Below are positions 11,405-22,370 of a stretch of DNA of 64,000 nucleotides, piece by piece; within the stretch, counting starts at the first letter, position 1, and every line of letters starts with the position of its first letter. A model generated the notes under the pieces. That model was not told the DNA's origin, did not search any database, and saw only the letters and a list, made by a program, of their open reading frames with translations. Source of the stretch: Odiellus spinosus (Eukaryota; Arthropoda; Arachnida; Opiliones; Phalangiidae). Position numbers and translations under genes: made by a program. Location: contig OY987238.1 in assembly GCA_963920705.1 (NCBI GenBank), positions 13,386,183-13,450,182 on the forward strand, in the 5' to 3' direction.

Positions 11405-11566
11405 ATTTCTGAAATTCAGGATGAAATCCAGCTAAGCCTATTTTGATGGAAAGTTTTAAATTTATTTCTAGTTTAATATTTATTTGTAATTTTATTTTAC
11501 TGTTTGATTAGGCCTATTTAAACGTTAATTTATCGATAAAAATAACTTCATTTCATTCTCCCTTTA
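11405..11566 (+). mobile_element. MITE family E, right half with intact TTAA end
   Basis: Begins near ATGAAATCCAGCTAAGCCTA, runs through TTTCTAGTTTAATATTT and a block shared with 30975-31060 (ATTAGG..TATTTAAACG..), and ends CATTCTCCCTTTAA at 11566. The left half is missing. Confidence 0.75.
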
Positions 11567-12246
11567 AATTTGTTGCCTTTACATGGATGTAGGGTAGTGT
11601 AGGACAAAAATTTGCTTTTGGAGTTAAGTGGAGAAAAAAAATTTAAATCGCGACTAGGCCACAAAAATCAAAGCATTGAAATTCGTGGGGAAATAAGTAA
11701 TTTTGGATGCCACGTAACAAAAATAACTAATTAATATAAAAATTAGTTATTTTTGACGGAAAATATCAAGTTCTTTCAAAACTAGGATAAAAAACGTGTG
11801 GATGGTCTCACTCTTTTCCAAAATTTGATCCACCCTGTAGGGAATTACAATTCGGAGTTAAGTTTACACCGCGTGTAAAGCTAAAGGTAGGGATATTTTA
11901 CATAAAGCTTGTTAAGCCTTTTAGGCGGTACTATTTCGAGATGAAATTTTATTTGGGGTTTCGCTATCTAGGCGAGACACTCTTCAAAATGATTGATTGC
12001 CTTGGTCAACGGACAGGCGATTTTCTTTCGCGCTAGAAATATATATGTATAAGGTTTTTTTCATTATTAGGCGAGCGATGCGTCCCTGGGAAATGCTCGA
12101 TAAGGAGGCTCGCTTTGCATAAATAACCGTCGAATAAACGAAAAACGCTTACAAAAAGGCTATACTTCGGTTAGGATAAAATCCCGCAAGTTGCAAGGGT
12201 TAGTCACATCAATTTTTAGTCGAAACTATCTTGCAACCAAATTTTT
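11567..12246. other. Unassigned sequence
   Basis: No recognised repeat or gene. A palindromic stretch, AACTAATTAATATAAAAATT followed by AGTTATTTTTGACGG, lies near 11723-11760. Confidence 0.3.
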
Positions 12247-12442
12247 CGCTAGAATCGATATGATTTCTAGAAACTGCTTCGGGAACCAGTTTCGAGAACC
12301 GATTCGGCTGGTTTCAACTAACCCATAGATGAAGGAAGCTACGATAAATCGATTTATAATGATAACGCGTGAACACGTCAATCCTTAAAACGATTCCTGG
12401 CGATATCGGTTTGATTTTAACATTTCAAATCGATTAAGAAAT
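12247..12442 (+). mobile_element. MITE family D, right two-thirds
   Basis: From GCTAGAATCGATATGATTTC through the family core CTGCTTCGGGAACCAGTTTC, GATTCGGCTGGTTTCAAC and GATAACGCGTGAACACGT to AAATCGATTAAGAAATGATA. The GCGTTCATACTAGG left end and the right terminus are missing or too diverged to call. Confidence 0.8.
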
Positions 12443-13555
12443 GATAATGGGCTTATGAGCGAATAAAAATGGTAAGAATTCTTTCATATATTGAGAAAAA
12501 AATACTACTTTTAGTTGCGGTATAGCTACTAAACCTTTAAGGGATAAAAAATAATTATCGCTCGGGCTTCTGTTTTCTAACTATAGGAATATGATTGATA
12601 TTTCGAAACATCTGTTTTGTTTCGAGTATATAAAGAAAGGGTTTAGGGTTAAGTTAACCGGAACCAAGAACATATGATCATAATTAAATGATTATCAAGA
12701 TGTCTTGTTAACAAAAGCTCAATTAATTAACATCATTATCGTGCTCGCCTTTTTTCTAAAGGGATAGTTAAAGGGAAACTTACAGCTAAAAATGTTTAAA
12801 ACCTTTTTCATTTTTCCTTGGTTTTTAATAATTAAATACAAACTTTGAAATATTTTCACGATTTTTAAAAAATACTAAAATAATATTATAAAGTTTTTTA
12901 GGCTTAACATCGGGCTTATATTTTAAAGTAAAGGCTTCCCTTACAATAAGAGATTAGAGTCTGATTTAAAATGATTAAAATTTTATATTGTTTCATTAGT
13001 TTTGAAAACATTTGCAATTTGAGTTTTACGAAAACAAAAGCACGCACTTTTCATTTACGATTTAAAAAAAGTCTCCTAAAAGCATTTTGTTTAAATATTT
13101 ACGCTAATCTCATTAATTTTAATGTTCTTAAACTCAAAACAAAGTATTCTTAAGCTAACTAGAACACGCAGAAATAAAAATAATCTTAAAGGGAATATGA
13201 AGTGGTGTAAATTGTAATTTTAAAGATATAATGAAATACGCGTAAAAACATTAAATACACCATTTCAAGTAAATGCGTTATTACGCGTTAATTAACACTC
13301 AAAATAGATAGCTTATTAACTTGGAACTTGCGTTAAATAAGCCTAAATCACATTTTTATGCTGAAAATAACGGAAGATATGAACTATTTTTTAATCTATG
13401 AAAGATAATATTATGTAAACCTACGCCTTACTTATATCACTTATGATTTTTATCTTAATATTAAAACAACCCTTAAAGATCCACCATGAATTTGCATAAG
13501 AGACAAAGCTATTTACAATAAATATATTATCATGTATATTTTAGATATTATTTTT
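12443..13555. other. Unassigned AT-rich sequence
   Basis: Contains words similar to the TTAA-class termini (CTAAAGGGATAG at about 12757; CTTAAAGGGAATATGAA at about 13183) without identifiable partners. The 60-codon frame at 12971 is lysine/phenylalanine-rich by composition and not a supported gene. Confidence 0.3.
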
Positions 13556-13608
13556 AAAATTTTCGCGAGGGTCTCTAGACTTCCGGTTTTGGAAATCGAC
13601 CAGGACTA
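13556..13608 (+). mobile_element. MITE family R, right-end fragment
   Basis: AAAATTTTCGCGAGGGTCTC through GAAATCGACCAGGACTA matches the last 53 bp of the complete element at 16081-16364 with one extra G. Only the right end is present. Confidence 0.8.
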
Positions 13609-13944
13609 TAAGACAAATCCCAACTCGAACGAAGGTATAAAAGACAAGGGTTCCAAAGAGTCGAAGTTATCCTGATTGATCGAATTCCCAGGTTTAAAAA
13701 CACTCATCTGACATTGTATATACGGTGGGAACCCAGATCCTCTTGACCTAGCCCCTTGGGGGAATAAAGTAAGATGTGCTTGTAATTTTAAAATAACTCT
13801 AATTTTGCAGGTATTAATAAAATGATTAGTATTCTAATTTATGTTAATTTAAATGAGGAATTTCTCAAAATTCTTATTTCTGACAAAATAATCTTTCGTG
13901 AGAAATACAATGTTTCTTACGATAACCAATTGCATTGATAGGAC

Positions 13945-14362
13945 CAGAGGTATATAATAACCCCCTGCGGTGAGGTGTATGAAAGCCCCTATACTACCAA
14001 TGCTAAAAATCACGAACAACAAGAGCCCGCTGCTGACTATCTAGGCCACTATCTAGCGCTGGACTTCTCAATGTCGCTACTCTAGTAAATGGTCTTTGTA
14101 TAAACAAGACGGCTCGATTTGCGTTTAGAACTTCCTGTCTCAGGAGTCAGGCTGTCTGTTAAATGGGAGTCGAAGGTTGACTTCAGTTCGCGAGTTCCGG
14201 AAGCGCGCGTAGGGAAATTTTAGTGAGGTTCAAAATGGTGTAACTATTTTTTGGGAGTAAAGCGGTGTGTCGATCCGCCGCGATTTACGCCGGGCACTCG
14301 TTGTTCGTCGATTTTGCCTACTTTTCATACTTCCCCCCAAAGGGGGTTATTATATACCTCTG
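13945..14362 (+). mobile_element. MITE family B, complete copy
   Basis: 418 bp, same orientation as the copy at 4242 and highly similar. ATAGGAC flanks both ends exactly (7 bp). The left arm reads CCCCCTGCGGTGAGGTGTAT where the 4242 copy has CCCCCTTCGGGGGGAAGTAT, so the arms no longer match perfectly. Confidence 0.95.
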
Positions 14363-14602
14363 ATAGGACAAAGTGATACAGGCATGAAAAATAACTAGAC
14401 TAGTAGCTGATATAATTAAATTATCAAATAGGTTCACTTTTAAGACAAAAAATTTAAATTATAGTCGGAGAAAAAATTTCCGAATAAAATAAACCTCTTT
14501 TATCAAATGGTTCTTTTTTAATCCAAATTCTAATCGAAAAACATATCAAAATGGATTAAAACTACATAATTAGCAACGATAAATATTTAATACAGGTTTC
14601 TA
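14363..14602. other. Unassigned sequence
   Basis: AT-rich, no repeat family recognised. Confidence 0.3.
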
Positions 14603-14742
14603 TAAAGCTTCGTTCACACTACATACTTTTAAAAATCGTTTTTAAACCATATTCGAATCTTTAAAATCAATTTTTTAAGGAAGAAATTCCATTTTTGACT
14701 ATCTACATAATTGAAACAAAAAACAGTGCGAACGCGGCTTTA
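14603..14742. mobile_element. Short MITE (140 bp) with family D-like ends
   Basis: Starts TAAAGCTTCGTTCACACT and ends AGTGCGAACGCGGCTTTA, an 18-bp imperfect inverted repeat. The ends resemble those of family D (GCcGCGTTCATACTA / GCTACGGTCACACTA) while the AT-rich interior is unrelated, suggesting a different short derivative of the same transposon type. Confidence 0.65.
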
Positions 14743-16080
14743 TTGAAATAAACTGTCAGCCATTGCATTCCTTATCTTTATTCCTCCACAGTAACAATGC
14801 TTCTAGATCGAGTCCTATTTCGAAAAGGTCCCTAACTTTTATTTCCAGTTGCACGATTCTACTAGTAATTTTTTTCGCTAAGCCTTGGTTCTATTTATCT
14901 TTTTTTTTCTTGGTTTAGGGGTCGCGCGCTGATTCTCATAATAGTCACGAGAGGGCGTCCGCCTCGCGCTCAAACCTGTCGACTAATCATGATTAATGGA
15001 CATAAAAAAACAGCATCAGCCAATGCTATCTTTTCCAATCAAGTGTTCGTATACGTTCGCATCTAAAAGACTTATTCGCGATAAAAGATGTAATACAAAA
15101 ATATAAGATATAAAATGACAAAAGATAAAGAGATAGTTACACGATTATTATTTAAATAAAACCGATTTAATAAAAAATTCTAACCAAAGAAAATACCTGA
15201 GATTAATTTCATTATTCTATGGGAGAAGATTGAAATTTAAAATAAGTAAAACTGACGTCATGCGCTTTAAAAAATTAAATTCACGTGTTTGGCGCGAGTT
15301 CAATTTGTTTAAATAAAAAACAAACGAATTAAATCACATTTTTAAAACGGAGTGACAATGCTAATACGTCATCAAAGGATAAAATTGGATTAAATTAAAT
15401 TTTGGTGCCGAAAAAATAGGGAATTTTCATATCTCAATATTCGAATAATTTTCAACAAAATTATGTGAAATAACCCCTTTAAATTTTAACACCATCATCA
15501 ATACTATACACTTTATTCAACCTTTATCATCGAATAAATTTAACTTTGCATCAAGATTAATACTAGCTTACACATTAATTTTAGCTTTGAATGAGCTTAT
15601 TGAAACTATAATTTTGTACAATATAAGAGATGTAATGAAGATATATTAGGGGAAAGGGAAATAAATGAAAAATAACATTATTTCTATTCGCGTTTATAAC
15701 GAGAACAGATCACGAACTAAAAGCTGATCACACGTATTAAAATGGAGGGAAGGTTGTCTAGCTACCTGGGTGGGCCAATGCCAAAAATTTGACCCCACTT
15801 TCTACCCGTGGAGAATAACAGTTACGGGTCAAATAAAAAAAAATCTTACCTATAAAAAAATATAATAAAATAATAATGGTTTGCTATAACTCAACCGATG
15901 TTAAATAATTTCCTCCCTGACTGTTGAATGGTGTTTTATTTACGAAGGTGTCTGCTTTATGTCTGACCTCACAAACTACACTATATGGTTATTTTATTTT
16001 ATTGTAGGAACGTGATAAAATAATTTAATGTTATTGTAAATGCAACGTAATATTATTATTCTTTCAAAAATATTTAGAAA
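14743..16080. other. Unassigned sequence
   Basis: About 1.3 kb without recognised repeat or gene. There is a slightly richer G+C patch at 14925-14990 and homopolymer T runs near 14900. Confidence 0.3.
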
Positions 16081-16364
16081 TAGTCCTGGTCGATTTGCCG
16101 GAAATGGGCCCTTGTCTCATAGCCGCGCCGCCATCTTTTTGTAGTAAGAGGTTGCCAGACTATTTCTAATTTTATTTCCCACAAACCAAATTCAAGTTGT
16201 TAGTCCAACGCTTCCTATATGATAAAGTATAGGAGGCGTTGGTTAGTCTGTAGCTATTTTCACACTACAAAAAGATGGCGGACGATCACGTGACAAAAAG
16301 TTTTCCCCGCCAAAATTTTCGCGAGGTTCTCTAGACTTCCGGTTTTGGAAATCGACCAGGACTA
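16081..16364. mobile_element. MITE family R (TA-flanked, 284 bp), complete copy
   Basis: TAGTCCTGGTCGATTT at the left and AAATCGACCAGGACTA at the right form a 16-bp perfect inverted repeat. A second, inner pair (GCCGCCATCTTTTTGTAGT / ACTACAAAAAGATGGCGG) and a third (AACGCTTCCTATA / TATAGGAGGCGTT) make the element fold strongly. TA termini suggest a Tc1/mariner-like non-autonomous element; that class is inferred. A right-end fragment lies at 13556. Confidence 0.85.
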
Positions 16365-16654
16365 TTATTTTAATTTTTCTATCATTTTGAATAAATAATT
16401 TTGATTAGTATTTGTTTTATTTTTTATTTTATTCGAAATTGACGCGTTCTTAAAGGGAGAATGAAAGGCCAAAACAACCTATTTTTAATCGATTAAGAAT
16501 ACTAAAATAATGAGAAAAACAATAATATAACTCACTAAATATATTTCGTTATTTTATAATCAATTTCCAAAGTTCCGAAACTTGCGGATGCTAAGCCTTG
16601 GCTGCCTAGCTCAGCGAACTAGGCGAGCACGAGCCGTAATTTTTTTAAAATTCC
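16365..16654. other. Unassigned sequence with one TTAA-type terminus
   Basis: CTTAAAGGGAGAATGAAAGG at about 16450 is a perfect-looking left end of the TTAA class, but no matching right end was found downstream in a sensible distance. Confidence 0.35.
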
Positions 16655-16739
16655 CGTCTGATCTAGTCGCCAATCACGAGCGAGTAAGCGTATTTTTAAA
16701 ATACGCGTACTCGCTCGTGATTGGCGACAAGAACAGACG
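16655..16739. repeat. Near-perfect 85-bp hairpin
   Basis: CGTCTG at the left pairs with CAGACG at the right, then GTCGCCAATCACGAGCGAGTA with its complement TACTCGCTCGTGATTGGCGAC, then CGTATTTT / AAAATACG around a very short centre. The arms are about 40 bp. It may be a minimal MITE; flanking duplication could not be assigned. Confidence 0.85.
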
Positions 16740-17198
16740 TATTTTATTTCTGTGACGTAATTAACGATAATTTTGATAATATTCACTTTGTGGATTAAGT
16801 AATTTTCGAAAAATAACTAATCTTCGCAACAATACATATATTATCCCTTTAAAAAATAAATTTTTAAATTTTGCGTTTGTATCTTGAATCTTTTAAATCT
16901 ATTGTTAGTTCATCACGATGATGAATAAGCAAGGTTGGTCTCTATTATTACCATCAAAAAGAAGTAATTACGCCATTACTTAAATTACTAAACATAAGTT
17001 CATGCTATTATTTCAAGAAAAAGAAGATTACTTTATTCAAGACAACTCGAGTTTAAATTCTATAGCAATTATAATATTTCTTAACTTTTTTTTCTTCTTC
17101 TTCTTCACGGGGTTAAAGGTTATATATAATTCCTTTTATCTCCAGCAGTGTGCTTTATTCTTATTTATATTACCCCAAAATCGTGTTCTCAGAGTGCT

Positions 17199-17263
17199 TT
17201 AAAGGGAAGACGAATGAAAATATTTCCTAGAATCTATTATTTTGGAAACTTTTAAATTTGTTA
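17199..17263 (+). mobile_element. Possible left end of a TTAA-class element
   Basis: TTAAAGGGAAGACGAATGAAA at 17199 fits the TTAA-class terminus. A possible partner is CCTCCCTTTA at about 17988-17997, giving an 800-bp element that would enclose the hAT-like insertion at 17264. The partner lacks the full TTAA, so this is tentative. Confidence 0.35.
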
Positions 17264-17718
17264 CAGGGTGACCACTGAAAATTTGAAAATCCTATATAGG
17301 AAATTTCTTTGCGAAATATAGGAAAATTAAGGAAGGATTTTATGTAAAATATAGGATAAAATAGGAAGAAATAAGTGGAAAATATATGATAAAATAGGAA
17401 AATAATTAATTAAAAGTAGGAACCGTGTTTATTATCGCGTCACGACTCTCGCCACCGGTTTAAACACGGTATTAATATGATCCAATTGCTTAAATAGTAT
17501 GGAATTTTACAGACTATTTTAACTGGAAAATGTACGGTTAAGTTAAAATAATTTTATACAGCGACAGCTGACAGTATGATTTAGAACTTTACCCTTAACT
17601 AGAGATTTTGAGTAGAAATATAGGAGATTATAGGAATTGACATTAAATTATAGGAGAAAATAGGAAGGAGGTGAAAATATAGGAAAATATAGGAAATATA
17701 GGAAAAGTGGTCACCCAG
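17264..17718. mobile_element. hAT-like non-autonomous element with GGTGACCAC ends
   Basis: Left end CAGGGTGACCACT and right end AGTGGTCACCCAG form a 13-bp inverted repeat with one mismatch. TTGTTA occurs directly before and after, a candidate target duplication shorter than the 8 bp usual for hAT. Near both ends the word TATAGGAAA is repeated many times (17320-17400 and 17600-17705). No transposase is encoded in the 455 bp. The hAT assignment rests on the CAGGG end only. Confidence 0.75.
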
Positions 17719-18378
17719 TTGTTATTTTTCGAAGGCATATGCGTAATATTTTTAATATTAAAAATTTTACACGTACGCGTTAAAAATAAACTTCAAAATT
17801 AAAATGATAATATTTTAATTGTCGTAACATATAACCCATAGTTTCGCGCGGTTGTTTTCATAAAAGTACTTAATAAAGATGAAGTCCTACCTAAATTAGG
17901 TCGCTTACTTTTAAAAATGTTTTAATATTTAAATATAAAAAAAAACTTAAAATGTATTTAAAAGTAGACTAAATTATTTAGTACAACCTCCCTTTAGATA
18001 GACAAAATGAAGGCAAATCGTAATATGTAAGCTTTTGTAAAAATAAATACGCGTGTTCGACAATTATTTGAGTTTGTTGGTTTAAACTCAGCAGGTAAGT
18101 CAGGTAAGAACAACTTCGAATTTCAGTACGTTCCAAGCTTCTATTATAAAATATACAATTATTCTAAATAGGAAAGGAAACCATAGAGATGGATTTAATG
18201 CACTGTAAACTAAAATTGAAACGAACTTTAGCGCCTTGACAAATACCAGGATTTAGAAAATGAGACTGTTCAAAGATTCCATATAAATAAATTTAAAATT
18301 GTAGGTTTATGTATGATAAAATTACTATAGAGAGAGAGAGAGCTTGCCTTCAACATGGGTGATCTAACAAATCAAATT
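17719..18378. other. Unassigned AT-rich sequence
   Basis: Contains a 38-bp family F left-end fragment on the minus strand (17839-17876, GTTTCGCGCGG..AAAGTACTTAATAA) and a short (GA)n run at 18331. Otherwise nothing recognised. Confidence 0.35.
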
Positions 18379-19003
18379 GGGTTCATACTAGGCCTTGAAA
18401 TCGATTTAAACCGTTTCAAAACGTCACCCATAAAGTCGTGTGAACGGGAAACCGTCTTTTTAGGAATCGATTTGATTCGATTTCTCGAAACTGCTTCGGG
18501 AACCAGTTTCGTACCGATTCTGTTTCAATAACCGATAGATGAAGCTACGATAAATCGATTTAAATCGATAACGCCAGAAGCCGATGAAACCCTCCTTTGA
18601 AGTCTACTACTCCAATCTTCCATATAGCGCTCCTCTCTGTATGGGTAAAATTCCCAATTTTACGAGTTAGAAGGGGTCCTACTTCATCCCCCCTGTCTAC
18701 GGAAAATTGGAAATTCTCTCTCTCCACAAACGACGACGTTTTTTGGACGAACTCCAAGGTTGCTAGAGATATTCGCTCGACGAACTCCCGCTTCGAAAAT
18801 ATCTACCGTTAGGAGGCGTACGAATCGCGCCTTTTGAGAATAACCCATACAGAGAGGGGTAGATAAGACCAGGGAGTAATAGACTTCAAAGGAGGGTTTC
18901 ATCGACTTCTGATAACGCGTGAAGCTTAAAACTATTCCAGGCGATTTGAATATTGATTTTATTGTTCCAAATCGATTAAGAAATGCTATAGTGTGACCGT
19001 AGC
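18379..19003 (+). mobile_element. MITE family D interrupted by a family A copy
   Basis: Left part 18379-18574 runs from GTTCATACTAGGCCTTGAAA to CGATAACGC; right part 18912-19003 resumes ATAACGCGTGAAG and ends GTGTGACCGTAGC. Removing the A copy and one ATAACGC restores an uninterrupted D consensus of about 285 bp. The left terminal GCcGC is degraded. Confidence 0.9.
18575..18911 (-). mobile_element. MITE family A nested in family D
   Basis: 337 bp, inverted relative to the 2125 copy. ATAACGC flanks both ends exactly. The right terminus reads CGACTTCTG rather than CGGCTTCTG. Because the empty site is known from other D copies (CGATAACGCGTGAA), this copy fixes the 7-bp duplication and the element boundaries without ambiguity. 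Confidence 0.95.
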
Positions 19004-19351
19004 CTTAGGGTTGTTTTAATCGCTTAAGTTAAAGGTGTATATGGAGAAGAAAGAGCTCTAGGAGAAAGCGGCTCGTGGTAAAAGTACATCGTAAATTCCT
19101 TTCATACACGAAAAACACAAGAAGAAAAAAAAGTACAATATTAGTACATTAGCAAAACGAGAGGGCCGCGTTGCATGCCGGTATAGATCATGCTAAGGTA
19201 CAGGAGAGGAGGAAGGGCAAAAATACAAGAACTAACCGCGCTGTCGTGTACAACTCAAAACTAATTTATGCTCCCGCCAATGGGGTTCAACCTATAAAGA
19301 CCTAGGCGCACAAAACTTTGCAAACACTAAAAATATATTTATTTTCATTCA
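19004..19351. other. Unassigned sequence
   Basis: No repeat or gene recognised. A 16-bp G+C-rich patch sits at about 19145-19160. Confidence 0.3.
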
Positions 19352-19926
19352 TTTCAAACGTCGATTAAGCCTAATTTTAAACGTCGGTTAAGCCTAATTT
19401 TAAACGTCGGTTAAGCCTAATTTTAAACGTCTATTAAGCTTAATTTTAAACGTCGGTTAAGCCTAATTTTAAACGTCTATTAAGCCTAATTTTTAACGAC
19501 GATTGAGCCTAATTTTAAACGTCGATTAAGCCTAATTTCAAACGTCCTTTAAGCCTAACTTCAAACGTTCTTTAAGCCTAATTTCAAACGTTCTTTAAGC
19601 CTAATTTCAAACGTTCTTTAAGCCTAATTTCAAACGTTCTTTAAGCCTAATTTCAAACGTTCTTTAAGCCTAATTTCAAACGTTCTTTAAGCCTAATTTC
19701 AAACGTTCTTTAAGCCTAATTTCAAACGTTCTTTAACCCTAATTTCAAACGTTCTTTAAGCCTAATTTCAAACGTTCTTTAAGCCTAATTTCAAACGTTC
19801 TTTAAGCCAAATTTCAAACGTTCTTTAAGCATAATTTCAAACGTTCTTTAAGCCTAATTTCAACCGTCGATTAAGCCTAAATTCAAACGCCAATTAAGCC
19901 TAATTTAAAACGTCGATTAAGCCTCA
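19352..19926. repeat. Minisatellite, 23-bp unit (TTAAGCCTAATTTCAAACGTTCT)
   Basis: About 25 units. The first quarter uses AAACGTCGGTTAAGCCTAAT-type units, the middle a homogeneous block of CAAACGTTCTTTAAGCCTAA-type units, and the last three units return to the CGTCGATTAAGCC form. The homogeneous centre with diverged edges is typical of unequal exchange. The unit shares the core TAAGCCTAATT with the 21-bp array at 27.7 kb. Confidence 0.95.
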
Positions 19927-20454
19927 CTATGAGAAGAAATGATAAACATTCAAGTGTGCGACCGACTTAACGGTGTGTTTCGTAACACGCGTGGTTTTTG
20001 CAAAGTCCTAGTGGAAAAAATAAGGAATTATAATTATAGTCGCGTATAGTCCTATATGCATATCGCAATGTACAATATATGGGCATGCATAGAGACTTGG
20101 AAGTTGATTGGTTGGTTTGTGTATATATACATATATATACTTCAGACATTTGGGTCCTACACGGAGCGAGGGACCTTCGTGTAAACTATGGGACTTTCAT
20201 CACGCGATCGTCTAAAGTATATGGCTTTTTTTATTGTTATTATATCATAATCGGGCAAAACACGCTTTTCTTTACACTATTTTTTTTTTTAATATACACG
20301 AAGCATTGAAATTTAATATTAAGTCTTTTAATAATATAAAAGGTGTTTCTATTTTTTACCTTTTTCAAATATATTTAAAGTAAAGCTCTCACTATTTTCT
20401 TCGAATTAATATGGATTCCATTTTTTTATTTTATATTTAAATTTTTTAGTAAGA
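19927..20454. other. Unassigned sequence with a short TA/CA microsatellite
   Basis: A GTATATATACATATATATAC tract lies at about 20117-20140. The overlapping opposite-strand frames at 19967-20309 are unsupported. Confidence 0.35.
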
Positions 20455-20473
20455 ATCTTCAAAATGGAAATGT

Positions 20474-20474
<1 letters not shown>

Positions 20475-20511
<37 letters not shown>
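20475..20511 (+). repeat. Poly-A tract of about 37 bp
   Basis: Follows AAATGTC. The paralogous position at about 30000 (minus strand) has only AAAAATATG, so the tract grew in place and is not a retrotransposon tail. Confidence 0.9.
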
Positions 20512-20513
<2 letters not shown>

Positions 20514-20689
20514 GGTAATATGACGTAAATTATTTCTGGAACTAAATTATGGATATTTTTGAACGAAATGTAGTAGTGGATTTAGTACTTTCACTAAAAA
20601 GACCGCCCGAAAGCGACCTTATCACTTAATAAACTGTAGGGATGACGTTCAGAGAAATATTAATTTTAAGTTTTGAAAATGGGTGATTA

Positions 20690-21027
20690 CAGAAGCCGAT
20701 GAAACCCTCCTTTGAAGTCTACTACTCCAATGTTCCATATAGTGCTCCTCTCTGTATGGGTAAAATTCACAATTTTACGAGATCGGATGGGGTCCTACTT
20801 CATCCCCCCTGTCTACGGAAAATTGGAAATTCTCTCTCTCCACAAACGACGACGTTTGTTTGACGAACTCCGAGGCTGCTAGAGATATTCGCTCGACGAA
20901 CTCCCGCTCCGAAAATATCTACCGTTAGGAGGCGTACGAATCGCGCTTTTTGAAACTAACCCATACAGAGAGGGGTAGACAAGACCCGGGAGTAATAGAC
21001 TTCAAAGGAGGGTTTCATCGGCTTCTG
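20690..21027 (-). mobile_element. MITE family A nested in family F
   Basis: 338 bp, flanked by GTGATTA on both sides (perfect 7 bp). The empty site is known from other F copies (AATGGTGATTATAAAATATG), so the insertion boundaries are certain. Differs from consensus at TTTGTTTGACGAACTC and AGATCGGATGGGG. Confidence 0.95.
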
Positions 21028-21174
21028 GTGATTATAAAATATATTTTTAGTGTCGCTGTAATTTTGTTCTATGACTATGTATATATAATTTGAATCATTT
21101 TTTAACAATCTTTCTGAAAATATGACTCAAATTCCATTTAGAGTTCATGAAAAATCTATAAAACCTCGCTTTAA

Positions 21175-21840
21175 AATTATAATAATTAGACTATATTCTA
21201 ATTTCAAACACCACTGCAGTATTTAACTAAAATTAATTATATTTCATTAATTGTAAGAGATATCTTAAAAAAACTTCAGCTAAAAAAAAAACCCCAAAAA
21301 TTTGTTTCACTAGCGTAAAAATATTTTAGGCTAGCGATATATAGTTATATATAACTATAGCCATCTTTGTTTTTAAATATAAATCTAATTTATCATGGAA
21401 GGCACGTTTTTGATATAAATTCTAACGTGTGGCGCTTATTCGTCCCCAAGGGCTTGAACCTCGCGTTATATTCGTTAAGGTATGTATCGGAAAAATAATT
21501 AAACGAGTTAGCTAATTAGAAATAAATCTGATAAGTTTACTAAAATACTGGCTTCTTAACGTGACCTTATATACAAGTATTAAATTTTAATCAGATATAA
21601 ACTAATTCCATACACGAGTTGAAACGCAATGAGCGGAATGTTTAGGTTAGAATTAGAATTATTATCAAAAGTGTATTAGATCCAAGTAGTATATAACCAG
21701 GACGGACATTTATAAGCAAATTCATTGCTTATAAATGCACAGATTTCAGATTTTTTGCGCAGTCGTTTTTATGAAAGTACTTAATTACAAAAAGTCAAAT
21801 CTTTCATTCGAAACTTATTGTTATTTTTCAGATCAATCTA
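21175..21840. other. Unassigned sequence with a small perfect hairpin
   Basis: At 21707-21737 CATTTATAAGCAA and TTGCTTATAAATG form a perfect 13-bp stem with a 5-nt loop. At 21755-21787 there is a degraded word from the family F left end (TTTTTATGAAAGTACTTAAT, minus). No gene recognised. Confidence 0.45.
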
Positions 21841-22197
21841 CAGGGTTACCACAGTTTTTTCAGATTCAAATTCCCTGACTTTCCTAGGTTTTTCCCTGAC
21901 CTTTTCCAACGATTTTCCCTGACCGTTTCGGCTAATACTACCCAATTTTTAACCTTTTATTTTTATATAATCGCGTTCGCCAAACTTTTTGCAGGCGTAT
22001 CTTTGTTCTAATCTATACAACTGACAAGGGGTCAGCTGAGAATATTTTCCGCAGATAATGATTGTAATTTCCTGGCTACTTGAAAGATCTTTAAATATCT
22101 TAAAATTCCCTGACTTTTTTGGTTCATTTTCAAATCCCCTGACTTTTTTGGCTCATTTTCAAATCCCCTGACTTTTCCCTGACCTGTGGCAACCCTG
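21841..22197. mobile_element. hAT-like MITE family G, copy 1
   Basis: Ends CAGGGTTACCACAG / CTGTGGCAACCCTG (14 bp, one mismatch). Both termini carry internal repeats of TCCCTGACTTTT/TTTTCCCTGACC words. The middle contains CGCGTTCGCCAAACTTT and TCAGCTGAGAAT, shared with copies at 42789 and 60802. No coding capacity. A target duplication is not clear. CAGGG ends are typical of hAT, so the class is an inference. Confidence 0.85.
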
Positions 22198-22370
22198 TAG
22201 AATCTATTTAAGTCATTTTAATTTTGAAATTTCTTAAAAAAGAGTCAACCAAGAGATTTGATTTGAATATGAGCCAATCAAATCTTTCTAAAAAGCTTAT
22301 TGGCTCTCTTGAAGCGTTGCCCTTGGTTACCACCCCGGTTTCGTCTAAGGAAAAGAAGACACGCCTTATA

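Larger units (their letters stand above)
20455..21174 (+). mobile_element. MITE family F interrupted by a family A copy
   Basis: From AATCTTCAAAATGGAAATGTC through TTTAGTACTTTCAC and CGAAAGCGACCTTATCA to GGGTGATTA at 20689, then, after the A insertion, GTGATTATAAAATATAT..GTCGCTGTAATTTTGTTCTA..AGTTCATGAAAA and the end CCTCGCTTTAA at 21174. The far left segment is shared with the minus-strand copy at 29.7-30.0 kb. Inside it a short A run has expanded to about 37 A (20475-20511). Confidence 0.85.
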
